Below, piece by piece: positions 23,646 through 31,833 of a stretch of 64,000 nt of DNA. Origin of the DNA: Spirosoma utsteinense. GTDB taxonomy: Bacteria > Bacteroidota > Bacteroidia > Cytophagales > Spirosomataceae. The translations under genes were made by a program, and so were the position numbers. Under the pieces are notes generated by a model. That model saw nothing but the letters and a program-made list of their open reading frames with translations. It did not search any database and was not told the origin of the DNA. Position 1 is the stretch's first letter. Each line of letters starts with the position of its first letter. The stretch lies in contig NZ_VFIA01000018.1 in the NCBI RefSeq assembly GCF_014282275.1, positions 1 through 64,000 of the forward strand. Direction: 5' to 3'.

Positions 23646-25178
23646 TTAATACTTATCCTCGTCCTCGTCTTCTTCCTCCTCACCGAATGAGCTGTTGGGA
23701 TCGAACATGGAGCCGAGCAGATCTTTAAAAGACTGCCCTGTATCCATAGCTTTCTTGCCAACCAGCGAATGTTCAGCCAATCCATGAAGGGCGAACTCCA
23801 TCATGAACAGCTTCTCGGCTTTGGTTAATTTTGGATGGTACTGGTCTACTACGTCGTCGAGGCCGTCGATGGTTTTCAGGCGGGCTTCGTAGTCACGGTT
23901 GGTCAGGTCGTTGAGAATATCCATCGTATTGCCTTCCCCGAACCAGTCCGTAATCTTCTTGTAGGGATTGCCCCGTTTATCTTTCTTGGCTTTCTCCGGA
24001 TTAGGAAAATACTGGAGGAACTGGTTCCGGATCGCTTTCCCGATCAGGTTCTGCGCTACTATAACCGGCCCTTCCACTTCGCCTTCGTATACCAGTTCGA
24101 CTTTACCACAGATCGCCGGTACTACGCCATACAGATCGGCTACGCGCACGTACGTTTCTTTTTCACTATTGAGCAAAGTACGTCGCTCGGCCGATGACAG
24201 CAGATTTTCGTAGGCCGAAATCGTCATCCGGGCCGACACACCGCTTTTCGCATCTACATACTCGCTCTCGCGGGCTTCAAGTGCCACCTGCTCAATCAGA
24301 TCAGCTGTAAGCTCGTTGGTTTTCACCATGCTTTTTTGCTCGTTCTTGACAACCGCTTCCTGCATCGTGATCTTCTTACCGATCTCAATGGATTTTGGAT
24401 AGTGGGTCACAATCTGCGAGTCGATCCGGTCTTTCAACGGCGTTACAATACTGCCCCGGTTCGTATAGTCTTCCGGGTTAGCGGTAAACACAAACTGGAT
24501 ATCGAGCGGCAGGCGAAGTTTGAACCCACGAATCTGGATGTCACCCTCCTGTAAAATATTGAACAGCGACACCTGAATCCGGGCCTGCAAATCGGGCAAC
24601 TCGTTGATAACGAAAATACACCGGTGCGAACGCGGGATAAGGCCGTAGTGAATTGTCCGTTCGTCGGAATAAGGCAGCTTCAGCGTGGCAGCTTTGATCG
24701 GGTCCACGTCGCCAATAAGGTCAGCTACCGACACATCGGGTGTTGCCAGTTTCTCCGTATACCGGTCATCCCGGTGCAGCCACGTAACGGGCGTTGCATC
24801 CTCTTTTTCAGCAATCAGATCAATGGCAAAGCGCGACAGCGGTTCGAGCGGATCATCGTTCAGCTCCGACCCGGCCACGACCGGTATGTACTCGTCGAGC
24901 AGGTTCACCATCAGCCGGGCAATCCGGGTCTTGGCCTGACCACGAAGACCCAGGAGGTTGATGTGGTGCATGGACAGGATCGCCCGTTCGACGTCAGGGA
25001 TTACCGTGTCCTCATACCCCCAGATCCCGGGAAAGACAACTTCTTTGTTCTTGATACGTTCGATGAGATTCTCCCGCAATTCCTGCTTGATTGGGCGGGA
25101 TACGTATCCTGCGGCTTTTAACTCGCCAAGGGTCTTTATTTTAACTAAATTCGTTGATTTCAGGCTGCGGTAGTTCAT
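23646..25178 (-). CDS. AAA+ ATPase of the magnesium chelatase/MoxR type
   Basis: A 510-residue ATPase. The P-loop is GLRGQAKTR near residue 78, the Walker B region is CIFVINELPDL, and the long conserved segment FTANPEDYTNRGSIVTPLKDRI contains sensor 1 and the hairpin insert of the chelatase clade. The Walker B carries Asn-Glu where Asp-Glu is usual, which I believe is normal for this sub-family. The C-terminus ends in an acidic tail (EEEEDEDEDKY). Related ATPases usually act with a von Willebrand A domain partner as metal-insertion or complex-remodelling chaperones. No VWA gene is adjacent here. Confidence 0.85.
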   Translation of the reverse strand: MNYRSLKSTNLVKIKTLGELKAAGYVSRPIKQELRENLIERIKNKEVVFPGIWGYEDTVIPDVERAILSMHHINLLGLRGQAKTRIARLMVNLLDEYIPVVAGSELNDDPLEPLSRFAIDLIAEKEDATPVTWLHRDDRYTEKLATPDVSVADLIGDVDPIKAATLKLPYSDERTIHYGLIPRSHRCIFVINELPDLQARIQVSLFNILQEGDIQIRGFKLRLPLDIQFVFTANPEDYTNRGSIVTPLKDRIDSQIVTHYPKSIEIGKKITMQEAVVKNEQKSMVKTNELTADLIEQVALEARESEYVDAKSGVSARMTISAYENLLSSAERRTLLNSEKETYVRVADLYGVVPAICGKVELVYEGEVEGPVIVAQNLIGKAIRNQFLQYFPNPEKAKKDKRGNPYKKITDWFGEGNTMDILNDLTNRDYEARLKTIDGLDDVVDQYHPKLTKAEKLFMMEFALHGLAEHSLVGKKAMDTGQSFKDLLGSMFDPNSSFGEEEEDEDEDKY

Positions 25179-25374
25179 TGATACTTGATGGATAATAAAA
25201 AAAATGAAGAATAGATAAGCCGATACTCCGGACTTTTTCAGCGAATGTTACCCGCGCTATTCATTCCTCATCCTGTATACTACGTAACAGGCTTTCGAAA
25301 GAAATGGTTTTTGGACGCCGAAAATGGCTAATTTTACCAGGAAGTGCCGGGTACAGATTGCATTTGCTGCTTTT

Positions 25375-27174
25375 ATGAAATCACGATTATCGCTTTTTGT
25401 CTGCTTCCTCCAGTTACTTGTCGGGTGGAGCTGCCGTGTCCAGACCAATCCTCCAGAACTAATCACAATCGCCCCTACGAAAGCATTTGTTGGTACAGAA
25501 ATCAGCCTGACAGGCTATCAGTTCGGGGCTGATCCGATAGTAACGGTTGGGATAGGAGCAACAGCTGTTTCAGCCACCCTGATAGCAAAGGACGAAAATT
25601 CGATTCGCGCTGTTGTTCCCCTGGTACCACCCGGCCTGACACAGGTCAGGGTCAGTAATGACCAGGGTGTTTCTGACCCGTTGCCTTTTGAGGTTCAGCA
25701 GCCGCCCCCTACCCTAACCGGCATCACCCCCGGTAATGGTCTGCCGGGCACCGCCATCGTACTAACGGGTAATTACCTGAATCAGATCCGGCAGATTCGC
25801 TTCAACGATGTCAGGGCTGTTGTTCAGGACAGTTCGGCGCAGGCAGTCACCGTTGTGGTGCCGGACAACCTACCACGTGGTCCATTAACGATCGTCGTTG
25901 AGACGGCAGGGGGCATTTTATCGGGCGATTTCATCCTGGCGGGCACCCCCCAGATCACCAGTGTCTCGCCTAAAATAACCCGCCCGGGGGCAGAGTTGAT
26001 TATCCAGGGGACAAACCTCACTGATGCCATCATACGCATCAACGACCAGCAGATGGACCGCACGAGAACGACGATCAAAGACACCGAAATTCGGACGATC
26101 GTTCCGGAATTTGCTACTACAGGTCGAATCACGGTCACGGTTTTTGAGAAGCTAATAGCCAGCAGCACCGATACCGTACAGGTTATTCAGCCGCCATTCA
26201 TTACTGCCCTTGGCGCACGGGACGGTGTTGCCGGGGATAAACTTCTGCTCACCGGCGGTAACCTGCGCGACGTATCGGCGGTATCGTTTGGTACGGTTGC
26301 CGCCCAGTTTCGGATCGTAAGCAATACCGAAATCGAGGTCATCGTACCCCCATTGGCCGTTACAGGCTCGGTTACGATAGCCGTGAGTAGTGTTGGCGGT
26401 AACAGCCGGGCAGCCGACCCCTTCTTTTATTACCAGAAGCCCGGCGCCATTACCTTCACACCAGCACGTCAGGTACGCAGCCGGGCAATTACGATATCGG
26501 GGCAAAACCTGTATCGTATCACCGATGTACGCATCAACGGCCAGTCTGTATCTATTACGGACCGGGTTGAAGGGTCTCAACTGCTCGTTAACATACCCCC
26601 CGATGGTACCAGCGGTCTCATCACCGTCGTTAACCGGGCGGGGTCAGTAACGTCGGCAATTCCGCTGGTGGTGGTGCAGAAGCCGCTGATTACAGGCACC
26701 GTGCCGACCAAAGCCAAACTCGGCGACCGGGTTATCATACAAGGCGATTTCCTGCTGGATGCACAGATCTTTTTCAGCGGTACAAACACCCCGGCGATCG
26801 ACGCTGGCAGGAACGACGATAAGGAACGGTGGGTACTGGTCCCTAACGGAGCACAAACCGGACCGCTGCGTATTGTGAATGCGGCAGGCGAAACAACGAC
26901 CAGTGTCTTTACGGTAATCCCTCCCGTGTCGATCATTGACTTCGCTCCTAAAACCGCCAAGGTTGGTGCTACTCTGGTGATATCGGGTCAGAATCTAACG
27001 GCTGTACAGCAGGTTAAATTCAGCAACGGGACATCGTCGGCCGCTACATTCGTCGTCGATGCGAATGGTCAGCTGGTAGTAACGGTACCGGTCGGTGCTG
27101 TCACCGGTCAGATCTGTTTGACGAGCGAGGGCGGAGTGACCTGCACCAGCACGAATTTCACGCTGGAGAAATAA
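25375..27174 (+). CDS. IPT/TIG repeat lipoprotein
   Basis: About 599 residues from the ATG at 25375 (MKSRLSLFVCFLQLL), with a lipobox ending WSC, so it should be lipid-anchored. The frame is open 17 codons further up to an ATG at 25324, but the later start gives a proper signal peptide. The remainder is about seven IPT/TIG Ig-like modules, each with a start like ITPGNGLPGTAIVLTG or VSPKITRPGAELIIQG, and the typical strand GxLxVxVP. No catalytic domain or sorting domain follows the repeats. Likely a surface or periplasmic binding or spacer protein; ligand unknown. Confidence 0.85.
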   Translation: MKSRLSLFVCFLQLLVGWSCRVQTNPPELITIAPTKAFVGTEISLTGYQFGADPIVTVGIGATAVSATLIAKDENSIRAVVPLVPPGLTQVRVSNDQGVSDPLPFEVQQPPPTLTGITPGNGLPGTAIVLTGNYLNQIRQIRFNDVRAVVQDSSAQAVTVVVPDNLPRGPLTIVVETAGGILSGDFILAGTPQITSVSPKITRPGAELIIQGTNLTDAIIRINDQQMDRTRTTIKDTEIRTIVPEFATTGRITVTVFEKLIASSTDTVQVIQPPFITALGARDGVAGDKLLLTGGNLRDVSAVSFGTVAAQFRIVSNTEIEVIVPPLAVTGSVTIAVSSVGGNSRAADPFFYYQKPGAITFTPARQVRSRAITISGQNLYRITDVRINGQSVSITDRVEGSQLLVNIPPDGTSGLITVVNRAGSVTSAIPLVVVQKPLITGTVPTKAKLGDRVIIQGDFLLDAQIFFSGTNTPAIDAGRNDDKERWVLVPNGAQTGPLRIVNAAGETTTSVFTVIPPVSIIDFAPKTAKVGATLVISGQNLTAVQQVKFSNGTSSAATFVVDANGQLVVTVPVGAVTGQICLTSEGGVTCTSTNFTLEK

Positions 27175-27180
27175 CCGTCA

Positions 27181-27218
27181 TTTTGTTTTCAACCCACGGT
27201 CGTGGGTTGAAAACAAAA
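27181..27218. terminator. Perfect bidirectional terminator hairpin
   Basis: TTTTGTTTTCAACCCACG (27181-27198) and its exact reverse complement (27201-27218) form an 18-bp stem with a 2-base centre. It lies between the convergent TIG lipoprotein and dehydrogenase genes and has T-runs in both directions. Confidence 0.9.
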
Positions 27219-27235
27219 ATAAAAAAGAGAACGGG

Positions 27236-28174
27236 TTAACCCTGGGTTAGCTGCCTGATCAGTACCTCGTTGATCCGGATATAGCTTTCGTGGGTCCAGC
27301 CTGCGATATGGGGTGTTAGCACAACCCGGTCCGATTGGCGCAGGTAATCAAAAGCCTGTTGCTGGGCGGGCGTTAGTTTGCTTAATTTTTCATTCTCAAG
27401 AACATCCAGACAGGCACCGCGCAGTTTACCTGATTCCAATCCCCGCACAACGGCCGACAGAGCGACAATTTCACCCCGTGCTACGTTCATGAGGTAAAAC
27501 GGCTTCGCAAACTGATCGATAAATTCATCATTCACCAGCATGCGTGTATCGTCGGTCAAGGGGACATGTAGACTAAGCACATCCGCTTCGGCCTGAATCT
27601 GCTCCAGGGTAGCCTCCTGGGCGTACTGATTTCCATAATTGGTCAGGTATTTATCGTAGGCCAGCGCCCGACATCCAAATCCGCTGAGCCGACGTGCGGT
27701 TGCACTCCCGTTATTGCCATATCCGATAAGACCTACCGTAAGACTACCCAGTTCGTAGCCCCGGTTTCCTTCACGGTCCCAGATTCCCTGACGCACTTCG
27801 CGGTCGGCCCGGAGTAAATTGGTCAACAGTGCCAGGAGCATACCAACAGCCTGTTCACCCACGGCATCGCGGTTACCTTCTCCGGCGTGGAATACCCGAA
27901 TGCCCAGCCGCCCGGTCGTCTCCAGATCGATCAAATCAAGCCCCGCCCCGGCCCGACCAATGAACCGCAGGTTGGGTGCCTGACTGAGCAGTTCGGCGTC
28001 GACGGTGGTTTTGCTTCGGATGATCAACCCGGCATACGGTTCGAGTTGCTGAATCAGTTCAGCCCGGGTAATCCTGGGCTGATAGGTATAGGTAAAGCCA
28101 GCTTCACTGAGCAGGTTGAACAGCGACGGGTGCATTTCGTCGGCAATGAGAATGGCGGGCAGGGTCTGGGACAT
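27236..28174 (-). CDS. D-isomer-specific 2-hydroxyacid dehydrogenase, phosphoglycerate dehydrogenase-like
   Basis: A protein of about 312 residues that reduces or oxidises a D-2-hydroxy acid with NAD(H). The nucleotide-binding loop is in LTVGLIGYGNNGSATA (GxGxxG), preceded by FIGRAGAGLDLIDLE; the catalytic arginine lies in NVARGEIV, the glutamate is expected in the LENEKL region and the histidine is in VVLTPHIAGWTHES. This arrangement fits the SerA-type and related enzymes without the C-terminal ACT domain. The start at 28174 (MSQTLPAILIADE) is an ATG; the longer frame to 28207 begins with TTG. Serine or pyridoxal phosphate precursor synthesis (with the divergent pdxA) is possible but not proven. 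Confidence 0.85.
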   Translation of the reverse strand: MSQTLPAILIADEMHPSLFNLLSEAGFTYTYQPRITRAELIQQLEPYAGLIIRSKTTVDAELLSQAPNLRFIGRAGAGLDLIDLETTGRLGIRVFHAGEGNRDAVGEQAVGMLLALLTNLLRADREVRQGIWDREGNRGYELGSLTVGLIGYGNNGSATARRLSGFGCRALAYDKYLTNYGNQYAQEATLEQIQAEADVLSLHVPLTDDTRMLVNDEFIDQFAKPFYLMNVARGEIVALSAVVRGLESGKLRGACLDVLENEKLSKLTPAQQQAFDYLRQSDRVVLTPHIAGWTHESYIRINEVLIRQLTQG

Positions 28175-28313
28175 CCGTTGTGTTTTCGTAACTTGCAGTC
28201 TATACAACCAGCAGCGAGCAATAATCGGTCGGCTATTTCACTGATAAATGGACTATTTTGGTCAATGACTGGCTAATTACCGCTCCCTGAAAGGGCGAAA
28301 CTAACAAAAGTAC

Positions 28314-30017
28314 ATGGAACAACGCCAACCCGACGAACCGAACGAATCACGTGTCAATCCGTCGCCTAAGCAACCGTCTGATAGTCAGAATACGAATAGT
28401 CTGCCCCCCAACGCACAACCATCGTCGGATGAGCGGGATGCAGTCCAGCCGGAGTCTAGCCCACGGGATGCCACCCAGCGGGATGCCGCCCAGCGGGATG
28501 CCGCCCAGCAAAATCCGAATCAACGAAACAATCGGCAGCAGGGTCGTGGCAACAACGGGCAACGTGATAACCGGAATCGCCCGGACGGTGGACCCCGCGA
28601 AAATAGTGTACGCGCTACGGCTCCCCAGGAAACCGGACCAGAGCCGGAAGGCCAAAATCAGCGGGAAAATGCACCACAAAACGCCCCGCAGCAGCAGAAT
28701 CGAGGGCAGCGGGATGCTACCCAACGAAATGAGGGGCAGCGGGACGCTGGCCAACGAGGTGGCGGCAAGCGGGATGGAGGCCAGCGTCCAAACCGGAATG
28801 AGGGTCGGCCCAACGGCCGCGACCGTGGGGTCGATCCGCGCGAGCGCGACCTGAACGAGGGTGATGCGGAGAGCCGCGCCCGCGATGATCGCTATCGCGC
28901 CGAAGACCTGGATAGAGATAAGTCCGACGGTCAGTCAAATCAGCCAATCGAATCGCAGGGTCGGGAAGACCGGCTGGTAATTGGCATCTCCCTGGGTGAT
29001 TACAACGGTATCGGTCCGGAAGTCATTCTTAAGGCACTCCAGTATAACCGTCTCCAGAAGCTATGTACGCCCGTTATCTACGGCTCTATGCGTATCCTGA
29101 ACCGATACCGGAACCTGATCGACATGAAGGACTGGAACCTCAACGGGACACCTAATGTCGGCCAGATCAGCCATAAACTAACCAATGTCATCACCTGCTG
29201 GCCCGATCAAAGCCAGGATATTCAACCGGGTCAGGTCACCCCCGAAGCAGGTCAGGCCGCCCTGGCCTGTTTGCAGCGGGCTGTCGATGATTTAAAAGAA
29301 GGTAAGCTGGATGCACTTGTAACGGCACCCATCAATAAATACAATATTCAGTCGGAAGAATTTCAGTTTCCCGGCCACACCGAATACCTGGCCCAGCAAT
29401 TCGAGGTTCAGGATAATCTGATGTTCATGGTGAGCGATACCCTCCGCGTTGGTGTGGTTACGGGTCATGTACCGCTGGGCCGCGTTCGCCAGAACGTCAC
29501 CCGCGAACGCATCGCGCAAAAGCTGAACCTGATGATGCAATCGCTGAAGCAGGATTTCGGTATCGAGAAACCAAAGATTGCCGTACTGGGCCTGAACCCT
29601 CATGCGGGTGAAGAAGGATTACTGGGTAACGAGGAACAGGATATCATCAAACCCCTGTTAACCGACCTGCGCAATAAGGGCCAGCTGGTGTTTGGCCCCT
29701 ACCCCGCCGACGGGTTCTTCGGTACGCGAAATTATAGAAACTTCGATGCCGTGCTGGCCATGTATCACGACCAGGGTCTGATTCCTTTCAAAGCAATTGC
29801 CTTTGAAGAAGGGGTCAACTTCACGGCCGGCATGCCCGTCGTGCGAACCTCCCCCGATCACGGTACAGCCTATGATATTGCAGGCAAAAACCTCGCCGAC
29901 GAAACATCCATGCTTCAGGCCATTTACACGGCCATCGATGTAGCCCGTCAGCGAAAAGAGTTCTTGGAACTGGAAGCCGGCGCGTTGAAAAAAACAGCTA
30001 ATAAGTCGGTTAGTTAA
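28314..30017 (+). CDS. pdxA: 4-hydroxythreonine-4-phosphate dehydrogenase PdxA with a 220-residue disordered N-terminal extension
   Basis: The C-terminal 347 residues (from about 221) are a full PdxA: GISLGDYNGIGPEVILKAL at the start, the metal histidines in FPGHTEYLA, MYHDQGLIPFKA and SPDHGTAYDIAG, and LNPHAGEEGLLGNEE. PdxA oxidises 4-phosphohydroxythreonine in the pyridoxal phosphate pathway. The first 220 residues are low complexity, built from R, Q, N, D, G, E and P with almost no hydrophobic residues, and include repeated units such as QRDA and QRDATQR. No ATG, GTG or TTG start of the core is available, so the extension belongs to the same frame. E. coli PdxA has 329 residues. The tail may bind RNA, partners or membrane, or promote condensation; none of this is shown. 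Confidence 0.93.
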   Translation: MEQRQPDEPNESRVNPSPKQPSDSQNTNSLPPNAQPSSDERDAVQPESSPRDATQRDAAQRDAAQQNPNQRNNRQQGRGNNGQRDNRNRPDGGPRENSVRATAPQETGPEPEGQNQRENAPQNAPQQQNRGQRDATQRNEGQRDAGQRGGGKRDGGQRPNRNEGRPNGRDRGVDPRERDLNEGDAESRARDDRYRAEDLDRDKSDGQSNQPIESQGREDRLVIGISLGDYNGIGPEVILKALQYNRLQKLCTPVIYGSMRILNRYRNLIDMKDWNLNGTPNVGQISHKLTNVITCWPDQSQDIQPGQVTPEAGQAALACLQRAVDDLKEGKLDALVTAPINKYNIQSEEFQFPGHTEYLAQQFEVQDNLMFMVSDTLRVGVVTGHVPLGRVRQNVTRERIAQKLNLMMQSLKQDFGIEKPKIAVLGLNPHAGEEGLLGNEEQDIIKPLLTDLRNKGQLVFGPYPADGFFGTRNYRNFDAVLAMYHDQGLIPFKAIAFEEGVNFTAGMPVVRTSPDHGTAYDIAGKNLADETSMLQAIYTAIDVARQRKEFLELEAGALKKTANKSVS

Positions 30018-30020
30018 ATA

Positions 30021-30151
30021 CAGTTGGTCAGTCGGTGAGTTAATGAGTTAATGAGTTAGTCAGTGGCTGACGCATGAATCCCGGATGCGTCAGCCACTGA
30101 CTAACTCATTAACTGACTCACTAACTGACTGACTCACCAACTGACCAACTG
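30021..30151. repeat. Very long intergenic hairpin made of degenerate 4-base units (family member B)
   Basis: A perfect 30-bp stem joins 30046-30075 to 30085-30114 around a 9-base loop, and the outer arms 30021-30040 and 30132-30151 pair with one mismatch. Much of the right arm is a chain of variants of the unit AACT (GACT, CACT, CATT and so on), so the hairpin looks grown by slippage. The tip carries GTGGCTGAC, shared with members A and C. It lies 4 bases after pdxA and 35 bases before yicC. Confidence 0.9.
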
Positions 30152-30185
30152 ACTTACTGGTTACCACATTATAACCCTACAACTG

Positions 30186-31073
30186 ATGTTAAAATCAATG
30201 ACCGGCTTCGGCAACGCAACCGTAGAATCTGGCGGTTTAGCCGTGACGGCAGAAGTTAAAACGCTGAACTCTAAATTTTTAGATATTTACTGCCGGATGC
30301 CCCGGCAGTTTTCGGATAAAGAGATCGAATTACGGGCTCTGTTAACCCAGCAGCTGGAACGAGGGAAAGTTGAACTGTCGCTAAACCTGGCCCGTACCAA
30401 CGCCATCCGGCCGGGTACGATTATCAACCGCCCGCTGGTAGCCGCTTATGTCAATGATCTGAAGGAGACAGCTGACAGTATGTTGATGGCATTTTCGGAT
30501 AGCGATGTGCTTCAACTGGCTTTGCAGCAACCCAACGCCTACCTGACCGAGTCACATGATTCGTCGGCCGACGCTTCGGACTGGGCCACTGTTCAGGCGG
30601 CCGTGGCCGACGCTATCCGCCGATGCGACGAATTTCGTCGGCAGGACGGTGCCGTACTGGAAACTAAATTTCAGGAATACATTCAGATCATCACCGACCG
30701 CCTGGCCGATATTGAGGAGCAGGATGTGCGCCGGATTCCGGCCGTGCGTGAGCGTATGCGTAATTCAGTGAAGGAGCTGCTGGATAGTGACACCTTCGAC
30801 CAGAATCGCTTCGAGCAGGAGTTGATGTACTATGTTGAAAAGTTCGATATCTCGGAAGAGAAAGTCCGGCTTAAAAATCACCTCAGCTATTTCCTGGAGG
30901 TGCTGGCCACCGAAGAAGCAAATGGCAAAAAACTGAATTTCATTTCGCAGGAAATTGGCCGCGAAATCAACACCATCGGTTCCAAAGCCAACGACGCAGC
31001 CATTCAGCGGTTTGTTGTCCAAATGAAAGATGAGCTGGAAAAGATCAAAGAGCAAACGATGAATGTGATTTAA
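30186..31073 (+). CDS. yicC: YicC family endoribonuclease
   Basis: A 295-residue YicC/YloC protein. The opening MLKSMTGFGNATVE, the strand VKTLNSKFLDIYCRMP, the DRLADIEEQDVRRIPAVRERM region and the C-terminal LNFISQEIGREINTIGSKAND are the family hallmarks. E. coli YicC is an endoribonuclease that helps degrade certain RNAs and affects growth in stationary phase. Length is normal. It is preceded by hairpin B and followed after 8 bases by the glycosylase gene, so the two are probably one transcript. Confidence 0.95.
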   Translation: MLKSMTGFGNATVESGGLAVTAEVKTLNSKFLDIYCRMPRQFSDKEIELRALLTQQLERGKVELSLNLARTNAIRPGTIINRPLVAAYVNDLKETADSMLMAFSDSDVLQLALQQPNAYLTESHDSSADASDWATVQAAVADAIRRCDEFRRQDGAVLETKFQEYIQIITDRLADIEEQDVRRIPAVRERMRNSVKELLDSDTFDQNRFEQELMYYVEKFDISEEKVRLKNHLSYFLEVLATEEANGKKLNFISQEIGREINTIGSKANDAAIQRFVVQMKDELEKIKEQTMNVI

Positions 31074-31081
31074 GAGCCCTC

Positions 31082-31732
31082 ATGCAGCCATTACCTCTCA
31101 ACGTTTATCAGGATCACGATACGCTTACAGTGGCTCAGCTACTACTCGGCTGCGAGCTGGTGCATGAGTCGCCGGACGGCCCTACAGCAGGCATTATCGT
31201 TGAAACAGAAGGCTACATAACGGGCGATCCGGCTTGCCACGCTTACCGACGGGCGACGCAACGAAACGCGGCTATGTTTGGGCCAGCCGGCACGCTCTAT
31301 GTATACCAGATTTACAACCATTACAACTGCATCAACGTCGTTACTGGGCCGGAAGGCGTAGGAGAAGCCGTGTTGATACGCGCCCTGGAGCCAACCGAGG
31401 GCATTGAGCAAATGGCTCTCCGACGCAACGAAGCCTTTAAAACCGGGTTTGAACGATACCGCAACAACACCATCGATGCCGATACCGCCGATGGGTTCAG
31501 GAACCTTGCTAACGGTCCGGGCAAACTGGTCATCGCGCTGGGAATCAACCGGCAAACGCACAATTTTGCCTCGCTTACGGATAAAACAGGTGACACATCA
31601 TCCATTTTTATTCGGGGGCCGGTTCTTCACGACTTTGAGATGGTGACGACAACCCGTATTGGCATCAAATTCGGGGCGGAGTTACCGTATCGGTATTATA
31701 TCAAGGGCAACCGCTTCGTCAGCAAAAAATGA
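31082..31732 (+). CDS. DNA-3-methyladenine glycosylase (AAG/MPG family)
   Basis: A 216-residue alkyladenine DNA glycosylase. TAGIIVETEGYITGDPACHA carries the glutamate that activates the nucleophilic water, and GPAGTLYVYQIYNHYNCINVV is the conserved core with the intercalating tyrosine. The C-terminal part (GPVLHDFEMVTTTRIGIKFGAELPYRYYIKGNRFVSK) is typical. It removes 3-methyladenine and related bases for base-excision repair. It starts 8 bases after yicC, so it probably shares that transcript. A bidirectional hairpin terminator follows. Confidence 0.95.
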   Translation: MQPLPLNVYQDHDTLTVAQLLLGCELVHESPDGPTAGIIVETEGYITGDPACHAYRRATQRNAAMFGPAGTLYVYQIYNHYNCINVVTGPEGVGEAVLIRALEPTEGIEQMALRRNEAFKTGFERYRNNTIDADTADGFRNLANGPGKLVIALGINRQTHNFASLTDKTGDTSSIFIRGPVLHDFEMVTTTRIGIKFGAELPYRYYIKGNRFVSKK

Positions 31733-31741
31733 TAAATTTTC

Positions 31742-31801
31742 CTACCGGTCATGCTCATCAATACGTATGTATGTACTACTGATTGATGGCATGATCGGTA
31801 G
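31742..31801. terminator. Hairpin between convergent genes
   Basis: CTACCGGTCATG (31742-31753) and nearby bases pair with CATGATCGGTAG (31790-31801); the stem of about 20 bp has one mismatch and one bulge. It separates the glycosylase gene from the convergent MscS gene. Confidence 0.75.
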
Positions 31802-31833
31802 CTATAGCCTGGGTATAATAGCCCATCTCTTGC

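Noticed and set aside
28347..28947. Long antisense and alternative-frame ORFs over the start of pdxA
   Set aside because: They are shadows of the repeat-rich, GC-biased N-terminal extension. The sense frame continues into the conserved PdxA core, and the other frames have implausible composition.
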